DNA of 64,000 nucleotides from positions 620,001-684,000 of the forward strand of contig JBANDB010000010.1 in NCBI GenBank assembly GCA_037576215.1, written 5' to 3'. Below the pieces are notes generated by a model. The model saw only the letters and a program-made list of their open reading frames with translations, had not been told where the DNA came from and made no database searches. A program made the position numbers and the translations under genes. This stretch comes from Armillaria gallica (Eukaryota; Basidiomycota; Agaricomycetes; Agaricales; Physalacriaceae). Positions 54,447 through 64,000 of the stretch are shown here, piece by piece. The stretch's first letter is position 1; every line of letters starts with the position of its first letter.

Positions 54447-56558
54447 ATGTCCTCAGCTTCAGATGCTAGCTCACTCGCGGTGGTCGAGAAAACTTTTGGC
54501 GTCCTCTTCATTGGTTTTGTGATCGCGATGATAGGCTATGGATTTACCTTCTTTCGTGCGTATATCCTAGAGTCATCAATTACATGAATGAGTTCAAGCC
54601 TCTCTTCAGAGACATACCTCTATTTCAATAGGTACGACAAAGACAGTTGCGGATTGAAGGCAGCTGTAAGTTTTTTCCCTATCATCCGCGACGTTTTCGC
54701 TTACATCTTGATATACAAGGTTGCCATACTATGGTTGGTACCTCCAACTCGGAACTATCCTCTTTTCATCTCTTACCTATCGTATACAGGACACTGGACA
54801 CTGTTTCATCTGGCCTGAGTAAGTCTCAAGCTTTAATTCTTCTTCCCAAGCGCCCAATTCATGTGTTTAATAGTGTCTCAATCGTAAGTCACGCCCCCTT
54901 ACCATCTTACCTGACGACCTAAAAAAACAGGGTTTATTACTATCTTGTCACCACGTTCCCTTATGGAACCGAGATGACAGACGCGACCAAGTGAGCACTC
55001 GAACCCTTCATCGCCTTTTTTCATTAATTTACTCGTTATAGAACCTTATGTGTATGTCCCCTCTCAAATTGCTGCTTCGTCTTATTAAGCATCGAGATCT
55101 CCTAGGTTGAAATGCTCTCTTCCGTGAGTCTTTCAGTTCCGATCCGCTCGATATTTTCGTGGCTGACTGTAAATCTAGGCCCTTTCTATATTCATTGTCC
55201 AGCTGTAGGTTTCCATTCATCTATGACCCGCTCATGCACTCATTATATGTCAAAGTTTCTACTCGACCCGGGTATGGAAATGTGGGTTCTGCTCAGTCTC
55301 CTGTCGCTCTAACGGCACCTCAAACTGACACGAATTTTTTCAAGTGGGTGGAGGTGTTTTCTCTGTGTTGCCAATCGTAAGTGCCGCATCTAGTTTAGGT
55401 TATCGCAAAGTAGCTCATATTAACCTGAAATTAGTGTTTGTTGGCCACCGTTGGATTTGGTGAGTCCTTCTCCAGCGTTGTATCGGCCTGCCAAATTAAC
55501 ATAAAATTTTCAGGTCTTGAAATCGGTATGTGGGCTTTCCTTGACCCGCCGTCGTCAATGATAACATCGATTTTGAATTAGCCATGTCAGCGTTGATGTG
55601 AGTGTACCCGAACGTGCAGTGAAGCTCCATCGATATTGAAGGACAAATCAAATTAGGTTCGCGAATCCTCAGTTCGAACATCTCTATGCACCCTCAGTCA
55701 AAGTAAGCGTTCAATCATTCTGCCTACTTCGCGTGATGTTAATATCGGTTTAGCCAATTGTTGCCGCAGCCCAAGCAATAGTATTTTGTGCCGCCATCTA
55801 TACCGTGGGGGCCCTCACGTTCTTTTGCCAGTGGGCTGATAACACGCCGTACGTATCACTTCTCGTGACCTTGAACCAGGCAGAATCACTAACGACTCTA
55901 GCATACAAGGATGGTTCAATCAAGTCAAAGCCCTCTGTCTTTCTCATGGACTTGTGGCAGCAGCAATGCAGCTATCGTATCTCATCGCGGTAGGCTCACC
56001 ATCTCGGCCGCTCTCTTTAAATTCTGATAATCGTCTCTTTAGTTTGTCGCGTCGCCCACCTACTTTATCTGGATTCCGTTCCATCTATTGTCCTCAAAAC
56101 GTGTGTTGTGTTTGCTTCTTCCATATAACACCTTTTAATGAAGTCGACATCCTAGTCTTCATCAACTGTTTGCTGTTTATGTGAGTATACTGAAAGCAGA
56201 CCATCGAACTAAGATTTACATGATATACCTAGGTTGAACTCCCGACAGGCCTACCACGGACATGGTCTTGACCACGAGGATAGTAGTGCATCGTCGCCCA
56301 GCAATTCTCATATGGTCACCACGAAGAGAAAGGGCATTAACGCGGGTGTTCATTATAACATCCCCGACACCCGCACGCCCATTAATATTGAAGTGGCTCG
56401 TACTGTCGAGCACGCTGTAGATGAAAGGAAGGTCAAAGCCAGCGGCGATTCTGGCAGTGATGACGATGAAGTTGTGAGTTGTCTCTGCTACCCTACTCAC
56501 AGCGAGCTGATAGTTTCTCCGATAGACTGGATTTGATTTCCACGTTCACAAAAACTAG
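54447..56558 (+). CDS. DUF6534-type multi-pass membrane protein
   Basis: Member of a large, uncharacterised Agaricomycete family of about seven-helix membrane proteins. The N-terminal part MSSASDASSLAVVEKTFGVL begins the first helix, IGFVIAMIGYGFTFF. Joined exons give QTYLYFNRYDKDSCGLKAA, VAILWTLDTVSSGLMSQSVY, YYLVTTFPYGTEMTDATKTL, the conserved TLDT and YYLVT family landmarks, and then VEMLSS and short helices. The C-terminal tail is cytosolic and polar (HGHGLDHEDSSASSPSNSHM, GDSGSDDDEV) and, after a last intron, ends TGFDFHVHKN. It has a dozen or more very short exons, so the middle of the model is uncertain. The family is thought to be integral membrane; no function is known. Confidence 0.75.
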
Positions 56559-57420
56559 TTCGCCGTGGAGGCCTCTTGAGTAAATAGCGTATAACCTTAG
56601 CAGTGCAGGTGGTTATCATTCTAGATGTTAAAGTGTTTCATGTCCGTGTGTGTTTTATTATGATTGCATTCTTCGTTCCTTTAATCTTACTCTCATTCTT
56701 AATATGACTGGTTCACAATTATCGCATCACCGGGAAACAGATGGTGACAGTCCGCGCTGTACCGTTGTGCCTTCAGGCTACTAGTACATACATATTTGCT
56801 CTGGTTCTTGCGTAGGTGAAATGTTCTGGAGCTTCTAGCTATGGCAAGGCTAGCCTCATTTCATTGGACGGGTTATTATGTTATCGACTATACATGTTTG
56901 GAGATTCGTACCCAGCCGTCGTTTCTCCATGCACGCACTCGTCTATTCGTTTCCATGGTCATTGGATCAGTCACCTTGTATTGGGCAAGGACCGGTGAAA
57001 AATCGATTGCTTGTACGCTAGCCATCATAATCAGAAACCGAATAACAATATACGTAACGCGCCTCTTTTAAGAGTGGAGTGGTCTAAATTTTGTCGTCAA
57101 ACTTTGAAGGCTATGTCGGGGATCTCGGAGTGCCTTGCATGGTTGCAAATCACCGATCCTCGGTTTATAACGGAATTCGATGATTCTTTTCTCATCTGCA
57201 AAGCTACCATAGTCAATAGTATGCAAACGATAGTAAAGATCACAAGTAGCACGGTGTTTGTAGTGCATAAGGCATGAATCTCATTCACTCAGTGGCCTGG
57301 AAGATCCAAGGATGAACAGCACCGACCCTGGGATCGATAAATTTGCGACAAACATGCAATGCACCAGTGAAATCTCAAAAAGTGAACTCTACCCCCCAAG
57401 TCGGACATAGTTACATACGT
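56559..57420. other. Intergenic region, convergent 3' flanks
   Basis: About 860 bases with only short open frames. Nothing recognisable. It separates the DUF6534 gene and the secreted protein gene, both ending here. Confidence 0.55.
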
Positions 57421-57569
57421 TTACCATAAACATGAAGGAGGTTGTTGTTGAAGAAGTACAAATGATTTCGTAAACAAGATATAATAAGAAATCACCACTA
57501 ATTCATTGCCGGGGTATGCCAGAAACGCAAGCACTAAATTGGACAAAGAAAATAAAGAAACCTTAACGT

Positions 57570-59092
57570 CTATGCTGCCGCCGCCTTGCACTCGGCATTG
57601 CGCATCACAATCACTGACACTGACACCGGCGCTTCCGCTATTTGCAGCGTTAGCACAAGCGTTATGCTGAATGTCGCACGACCTGGTAAGAGCAGCACCG
57701 ACGTTGAGGAAATCATCAGAGCCTAAAGTATCAGGTTTTAGTATGCAGTCTGGTGGCTAAGTCATCCAAAATTACCTTCAACAACAAATCCTCGGCCGCC
57801 TGCTGTCACAGCAGGTGCGGCTGCGCCCCCAACTATATAAATATTTCAAGTTGAGTTCACGCAACTTTCCAGGACCATAAAAACTCCAACGTACGAGCTC
57901 CAGTAAAAGTTTGCAGATTACCACTGGTCGAAGCAGCAGCTGAAGAAGCGGCTACTGCAGCTACACTGGAAAACAGGGATAAGCCAAAATACAATTCAAA
58001 ACAGGGCACCCATCATACGATGCAGTAGCAGCAGCGGCAGAGCCTGCTGCGACGGCGACAGTTGCGGCTGAAAAGGAACGTGAGAATTGCTGAACCAACT
58101 TCTGAGAGAAGGCCAGACGAACCGGGAGCACCAGAATCAACAGACGAGGCGGCATCAGAAGCATCACTATTGCTTGAGTTGTCAGCTGCACTACTGTTGT
58201 AGAATCTTTAGTATAGATGCGCAATCATGCCGGGAAGGGTCGAACACACCTTGCGTTTCCCCCGGCTACCGCAGCGTCAATTTCATCTGCAGAAGCGTCT
58301 TCAACCAACAGATTCTGAGTGAAGATACAGCCAGTAGCGTCGTCGGCGACATCGCAGGTGTTGCCAGCACCAGTCGGGTCTCCGATCTGACCAGGCGCGA
58401 AAGTGCCAGATTTAAGAGCATCCTGTGGGTTTCCGCCGACAGCAGCGATCTGGTTTGCGAGTTCCAACACTATAGCTTTGTTCACGGCTGCAGCGTTGTC
58501 CGAGGCGGGGTCCTACGACTTTATCAGTATCATCATCGAAAGTATATCCGAAGAGAAACAAACTTGATGCTGTTGAATGGCAGCGATTTCAGGGTTCACG
58601 GCTTTGATACTGGTGCATGCATCAGTAGTCGCACCAACGGAGCCTGAATTCCTCTCCAAGGCTCGGTAAATCAAGGCAGCAACCATTCCATCAACGTCTC
58701 CCGCGGCCTTCGCATTCGTAAATGCTTGATCAGCGGTAGCTTGCTGGAGACATGTCGCATCCTAAGCGATAGTGATGAGCTTCAGGATCAGAATATTAAC
58801 GTGAAATGTTTACAGTGATGTCCCCCGCACCGGCGATGGCGGCAGCGTTACCCAAGAGACCAAATACAGGGTCTTGGATGTTGTCAGGGTTGTTAAGCGC
58901 CAGACTTGCCCCAACAGTAGTTAAGAACTGTTCGTGAGAATGCTCTACGAACAGAGCAACTATCAGTGAATAGTGTAGTAAAAAGCAGGACAAGATTTTA
59001 CCCTGAGGCACCTCTCGACGAAGAATGGGCAGAGCCAAGGAAGATACGGAAAGCGAGCCAAGCGCGAGAAGAAGGGTCTTTGAAGAAATCAT
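57570..59092 (-). CDS. Secreted conserved basidiomycete protein, probable 3' frameshift
   Basis: Small secreted protein of a family I recognise as common in wood- and litter-decay basidiomycetes but whose function I cannot name. Signal peptide MISSKTLLLALGSLSVSSLA, a likely dibasic processing site LRREVPQ, then mature helical sequence: GLLGNAAAIAGAGDITDATC, AFTNAKAAGDVDGMVAALIY, AVNPEIAAIQQHQDPASDNA, LANQIAAVGGNPQDALKSGT and GAGNTCDVADDATGCIFTQN. Then a Ser/Asp/Ala-rich section and the C-terminal pair SCDIQHNAC. Next the frame reads SVSDCDAQCRVQGGGS and runs 50 residues to 57421, but the +1 frame ends properly in ECKAAAA and TAG at 57570-57572. I list the shorter end. A TATA-like CTTATAAG lies at 59302-59309. 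Seven or so exons. Confidence 0.72.
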
Positions 59093-59954
59093 GTTGCAGG
59101 AAAAATATGACGGCAAGATTAAACGAATGAGAACGCCCGCGGCTAGGGAGTGCAAGGATTGAGCGGGAAGATTCGAGCGAATGAAAAGAAACGTCCTACA
59201 AAAATGAAGAAAAGAAAGAAAGCTTGGAATCTAGCAAGAACCTGTCTTGACTGGCAAAGAAAGAGTGGAAGAAACTGAGAAAAAAAAAGGGCAGACCCTG
59301 CCTTATAAGTGGCACGCTGCACAGGGGTGTCGTTCATCCATCCCATGATGCAGGGAATATTAGTCGTTGCTATGAGCACATAAGACCAAGAAATACCTCC
59401 GCGGGCGGCGAAATACTATCATGGTCTCGAGGTTCGTTGTTGGCATCTAGGGCAGGTTGAATATGCTTGCATTGACACTCCTAGTCACACCTAGAAACTA
59501 ATTGAGGCGCAAGACATTCGAACGAAGAATGGTCGAGCTCGTTCTTCGTTGTACTTTCACGCTGTTACTTCAACCAACTTGAATTCCGGCACGAGGGCCA
59601 TCTAACAATTTGATCCGTTACTCGTGCTGCTGCCCGTGTGAGTGTACCTAGCAAAAGGAGTTGTTCCAGCTCCGCAGAACATCTTCAACCGGTAAAAAAG
59701 CACATATCATGGTTTCGAAGGACGACCCGCAATGTCCTATAGCCACCGGGATGAAATTTGCCTGCCCAAAGGTTGAGGGCCAAGACAACCATAGGTGAGG
59801 TACCATCTTACCATAATGAACTAAAGCTGGGATGATACAAATTGTTGAACATCAACACACCGACATCGCACTTGTAAACAGACATGGCACAGAAGTACGA
59901 AAGTTGTCAGCCAGAGCAACGCAGGAGAATGCCAAGGGATCTACAGAGTTTCTA
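59093..59954. other. Promoter of the secreted gene plus 3' flank
   Basis: About 860 bases. Contains a TATA-like element on the minus strand at 59302-59309 and the adapter-like GAATTCCGGCACGAGG at 59581-59596. No gene seen. Confidence 0.5.
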
Positions 59955-60675
59955 CTACACAGTACGAACAGAAGTTGATTCTTTCTTTGACAATGAGTGT
60001 AAGTCTTGTTCTGTTTTTGAAAGACAGTCAGACTTTAACGAGAGAGACGGAGAAAACTCACGAATACCCCACACGTGTGTGCGCAGGTCCAAAAATTCTG
60101 TCAGAAAAGATGAATCCATAGAGTCGGTACAAAATCACTGATGGTTGCCTACCAACATGAAGACCATCGTAAAGTTTCTTCAGCTCAGCGCGGACCCGTG
60201 AAATGTCTTCCTTAGACGAAGAAGCATCCGACAGTGCTTTCAAGTCCTTCTCGACAGCCTCAATTCGCCTGACTTGTGCTGTGACCTGTGATGGTTGCTT
60301 TATTGGTCTCGCTGGATGTTGCAGGAAGAAAGAAACGCACGGCTTCGGTGCTCAGCTGCAGCTTCTCTACGCTAACTTGAAGAGCTGCCGATGCTTGCTT
60401 GAATTCCTCCAGTAGGTGATACGCTGCAAACGAAGAAGCCAGAGAGAAGCCAAAGAGAAAGCCGACAATTCTACAAACATATTCAGGAAACTCCCGAGGT
60501 GTAAGAATGATGAAATGCGAACGCACCCGCCGCGAAATCCTCCTACTGGTTTCTTTTGAGGAATGCTAACAGGTGTCTCGTTCATGACTAGTCTCGTCGT
60601 CGAGAGTAGACGAGAACTACAGACCAAAGCATTCGTTCTTGATGCCGATGCAGGTCGGAGCAGAAGAGAGGCCAT
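59955..60675 (-). CDS. Mitochondrial single-pass coiled-coil protein
   Basis: Small protein of unknown function. The N-terminus MASLLLRPASASRTNALVCS then SRLLSTTRLV is a typical mitochondrial presequence. Exon 2 gives a short membrane helix after GGFRGG, IVGFLFGFSLASSFAAYHLL, then EEFKQASAALQVSVEKLQL, a coiled coil. Exon 3 continues VTAQVRRIEAVEKDLKALSD and VRAELKKLYDGLHVE, and exon 4 reads EFLDLRTHVWGI. The overall layout, presequence, one helix with a GxxxG-type glycine and a C-terminal coiled coil, resembles small inner-membrane proteins seen widely in fungi. The last exon end (59955 or 59941) is uncertain. Divergent from POP1, 144 bases between starts. Confidence 0.78.
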
Positions 60676-60819
60676 GAGGGCTATATAAACAAGCTCGATG
60701 TCGACGTTGAGGTTCGGAATGTGTCGGACATGTGACCGGAAACTCGCGCCTTTCCTTTTGCGAATCCAAGTGGCATTTCTCACAAACTTTCTTCCTCAAG
60801 AAGTAGCAATCCGAACAAT

Positions 60820-63800
60820 ATGGCGCAGAAACGTGCAAACAGCGGCGAAGGCATTTCAGGACGTGAAAGAAAAAAGCTGAAGATGGCTGATGCGCGTACA
60901 ATTGCAGTTCAGCCTGTACAATCGAACGCTGAAGCAGGACCTTCTAGAGTGGACAGTGCGCACTCACAAAGGCTGTTAATTGAAGTATTTTATTAATATT
61001 GTCCGGTAGGTATGGCTCGTCTTCCAGGCGTTATCGATGTCGAGGCGTTTACAGAGGTTCCACGTTTTGTTCGTAAACAGGATCTCACTTGCTGACACTG
61101 GACTAGGCCCGTTCGTTTGAGATCAATGCCATGCAGAATGCTATGAAGACGGCAAGGTAAATGATATTCGACTTCAACTTAATCAAAGCTAACAATCGAT
61201 TAGCTCGAGCTCAACTCAAAGGGCGTGGCAAGCCTTGCCTCGACACTTGCGTCGCAGGGCCGCTAGCCATGATGTCCGCCGTGTACCAGTTCGTTTACGC
61301 GAAAAGGCCAAAGCAGAGGCGCGTCGCCCACATCTTCCAGTTTGGATCGTATCTTAATCATCCTATTCGCAGATGGACGTCAAGAAGGTCATTAATCGGC
61401 AAAAGCCAAAGCGTGGCAAGGATAAACGAGTTTCTAAAACCGAGTCGTTTTTGAAGCGTCAGAGTAGGGTTTCATCGTGCTTTTCATGTACGAGGCAAGT
61501 CTGATGCTTTCATCTTCTAGGGGACAAAACATGGCTAGAGACTCATCTCTGGCACGCTAAAAGGATGAAAATGGAAAATATGTGGGGTTACCGACTGGTT
61601 CATTCTTCGATTTTACTATTTGCGCAAGGGTTTGACTCCGTTAATAGGCGGTCCATCCGTCAGAAAAGGCGTTTCGCCCATCTCATCGTGCCGCAGTCCG
61701 CGGGTCTATTCTTCACGATGCATCATATCAGTCCTTGATCGAATTGAAAGGCCCCCAAAAGGTTCTCACAAGAATAATGGACAACTGTTGTGACCCTCAA
61801 GAATTGAGTCCGGGTAATAGACGGTGTGTTCGCATCTTCCACTGTGGATACGTATTCAAAGTCTATTAGGTACGTTCTTGGTGCGCGCACCTTGCCCACG
61901 CACATATATCAACCAACTCTGTATCCCCGTGGTCTCATCGCTCCCATCACCATTATGTGGAGACCATTCACTAGAAGTAAACCCGAAGCAGCCGAAGAAC
62001 CAGAAGACACCAGCACAGAGCCCACTCAGGCAAAACGAAGACGTAAAGGGAAAGGGAAGGAAAAGGCGACGGAAGAGACACGCTGAACGATGAAACACTT
62101 CGTGTGGTCTGGATTCGATCTCATCCAGCAACTCATGATGAGGTTTTCAATGCTCTTCAAACAGCTGCTTCATCGGTTTTGGATGAAATCAATAAGGAAT
62201 CAACGTCGGATCAGGTTGTGGACGTTGAGATTGCTGACTTGAGAGGAAAAGTCAACGTTTTTGAAATCATGGGGCCAAAGTCTAGTCAAGTACTAAAAGG
62301 TGCTTTACAACCTATTGCCTCCGACGATCGAACCAGTTTCAAAGAGGTATGATTGCTCACACCGTCGTCGCTCTCGTGTTGATCACTTGAACAGTTTTGG
62401 TCCTCCTTGGCTGATATTCAAACTACCGGTAGTCTGCCTCGAGGAATGATAGTTGGGTTTACCGTAAATGACCCACGCCTAAAGTTCGCATGACCTCTAA
62501 TCGTCTTGACATCGTTTTACTAACCTTATCCCAGATTTCCTCCAAAAAACGCGAAGCTTAACGTATCCACTGCCCCGAATGTCCTCACTATGCCATCATC
62601 CGCATTGGCGCAAAGCGATGTCTGGGACGAAACTACTCGTAATGCTTTGAAGACGCCTAGATACAAGAAGAAGGATCTCGATGAAAGGCGCTCGAAGGTA
62701 CTTCTGCATATTTTCCATCTACATTTACTACGCTTATCCGCTCGCGGTAATAGAATGCTATCCCTGGAACTCACCTCACTGCTCTCCGTCAAGACGACCG
62801 TGTTCCTGTCATTCTTATCCAGCGCTCACTGGAAAGCCCCACCTTGGCAAGCACCTCTAATGGCGAAAAACGTCGTCCTGGAAGTGCCGAGGACGGCGAG
62901 GCCATTCATGGTTGGACGTTGATCATTCCCGCGGGGTGGTCCATGGCATTCTTTTCTTCTCTCACATACACGGGCACTCGTGTAGGCGGACAACGCGAAT
63001 GCCAATCGCAGGCATTCGAATCCGGAGTCTCCTACTTTCCTCGAGACTACCCATTCACTTCCGCATATGACAAGTATGCCCAGGAATACGAATCTGAGAC
63101 CAGAGAAAGCTGGGAGCGGAAACCCCCAGCGAAGAGACCGAATTTTGAAAAACTTGGAACGAAAAGTCCTTGGCGTGCTGATTGGGAAGCGGTTTTGGGG
63201 ATATCGGAAGAGGGCGCGGGTGATGGCTATGTCAGCACGCAGAGGGACGAGGAAGCAGGCAGGACTACTCCTTGGCTTTTACGCGGTCCTACGGCAATGA
63301 TCAATAATCTCTCAAACCTTTTCAGCACCGATGTTGGTCTCCTGGCCGAGGTGAACCGAATTCGAACGAAACGTGGTCTTGGACCTCTCGACAGTGCAAT
63401 CAATTCTGGAGACTTGCTGAAGGGAGCTTTGGTTACTGTCAAAGTCAAGATGTACAAGAGAGGTTCACCGGAAGATTTGGCGGTTATATACTCCATGTCT
63501 GATGACGAGCTGATCAGCTGGGAAAAGTCGACTCGCAAGTCAATAACAGATCTTATGGAAGATGATAACGGTTCGGAGGTAGGCGTCGCTCAGGATCTTG
63601 GCTTCCTTCCCTCTCTAAACTACTATCAGGAATTGGGGTATAACTCTGAGTCTTCACCCGTCATCGGGTATGTGACGACGGGTCATTTCTCGCTTTTGCG
63701 AGGGGAAGGGTTTGCGCTTGGTGCCGTTCCGCTAACAAAATTTCTCGAGCTGAAAGAACAAGCACGAAGGTGGGGTTTTTTTTTCAATGTTCCACGACTT

Positions 63801-63917
63801 TCAGTATCTGAACTTGATTCCAGATTATGCAAATCAGAGACCGTTGTCCCGGTCAAAATACGCAATCCGGCCTCAGAGACTTGTCGGGCAGCTTACATAC
63901 AAGTTACAGATCTATAG
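60820..63917 (+). CDS. POP1: RNase P/MRP protein subunit POP1
   Basis: Largest protein of RNase P and RNase MRP, which mature tRNA 5' ends and process pre-rRNA. N-terminus MAQKRANSGEGISGRERKKL with a basic cluster, then GMARLPGVIDVEAFTEARSF, EINAMQNAM, the family's first block (LPR.IDV..F...R..EI..M). Next the POP1 domain: LETHLWHAKRMKMENMWGYR, AFRPSHRAAVRGSILHDASY, QSLIELKGPQKVLTRIMDNC. The C-terminal POPLD domain has GWSMAFFSSLTYTGTRVGGQ and SGVSYFPRDYPFTSAYDKYA. It ends AAYIQVTDL with TAG at 63917. Many exons in the first half; the last exon (from about 62750) is long. All landmark blocks intact. Confidence 0.94.
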
Positions 63918-64000
63918 CTTCACATGTAAAGCAAATTGGACGGCCGTCCGGGGTCCCCGTATGTTTTCCTTGGCGATCATACGAGGAGGAATTCCCGTTT

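Noticed and set aside
57421..57569. 50-residue C-terminal extension of the secreted protein
   Set aside because: Follows a suspected frameshift and is hydrophobic with no Cys pairing; not listed as part of the coding region, but retained as a finding.

Overview
The window is nuclear DNA from a filamentous basidiomycete, most likely an Agaricomycete. Genes are dense and on both strands. Most are split by many introns of about 45-60 bases with GT..AG ends and CTAAT/CTGAC-like branch sites. The protein set is fungal: DASH subunit Dad1, Pkc1, Igo1, a siderophore transporter, a GH71 alpha-1,3-glucanase and a DUF6534-type membrane protein. I assembled the gene models by hand from reading frames and splice signals, so terminal exons and exact splice points are less certain than family calls.

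Layout. 0-12.4 kb: an unrecognised gene running off the left edge (-), DAD1 (+), PKC1 (-), a 620-residue acidic orphan (+), endosulfine IGO1 (+) and DNA polymerase alpha subunit B (-). 12.6-25 kb: CWF19-like (+), a GH18 chitinase (+), a mitochondrial citramalyl-CoA-lyase-like enzyme (-), spliceosomal DEAH helicase Prp2 (+) and YIF1 (+). 25-28.5 kb: a divergent pair, siderophore transporter (-) and siderophore-esterase-like hydrolase (+), separated by 450 bases that hold a perfect ATCAGATAA iron-GATA motif. 29.7-39.3 kb: GINS subunit PSF1 (-), an NDUFAF6-like complex I assembly factor (+), a large F-box-like orphan (+), a TNA1/DAL5-type permease (-) and V-ATPase subunit d (+). 39.5-52.8 kb: a single-pass membrane protein (-), GH71 glucanase (-), an Scm3-like CENP-A chaperone (+), the DHX37/Dhr1 ribosome-biogenesis helicase (+) and an Arc1/AIMP1-like tRNA-binding protein (+). 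52.8-64 kb: a gene-poor stretch with an inactivated fragment of the GH18 chitinase, a DUF6534 membrane protein (+), a secreted cysteine-containing protein with a probable 3' frameshift (-), a mitochondrial coiled-coil protein (-) and RNase P/MRP subunit POP1 (+).

How the genes relate. This is mainly a housekeeping region. Replication and mitosis are represented by POL12, PSF1, DAD1 and SCM3, RNA processing by PRP2, CWF19, DHR1 and POP1, and nutrient/cell-cycle signalling by PKC1 and IGO1. Most neighbours are functionally unrelated and often share short divergent promoters. The clear exception is the siderophore transporter/esterase pair, which reads as a compact ferri-siderophore uptake-and-hydrolysis module under iron control. 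I saw no tRNA, rRNA, CRISPR array or intact transposon.
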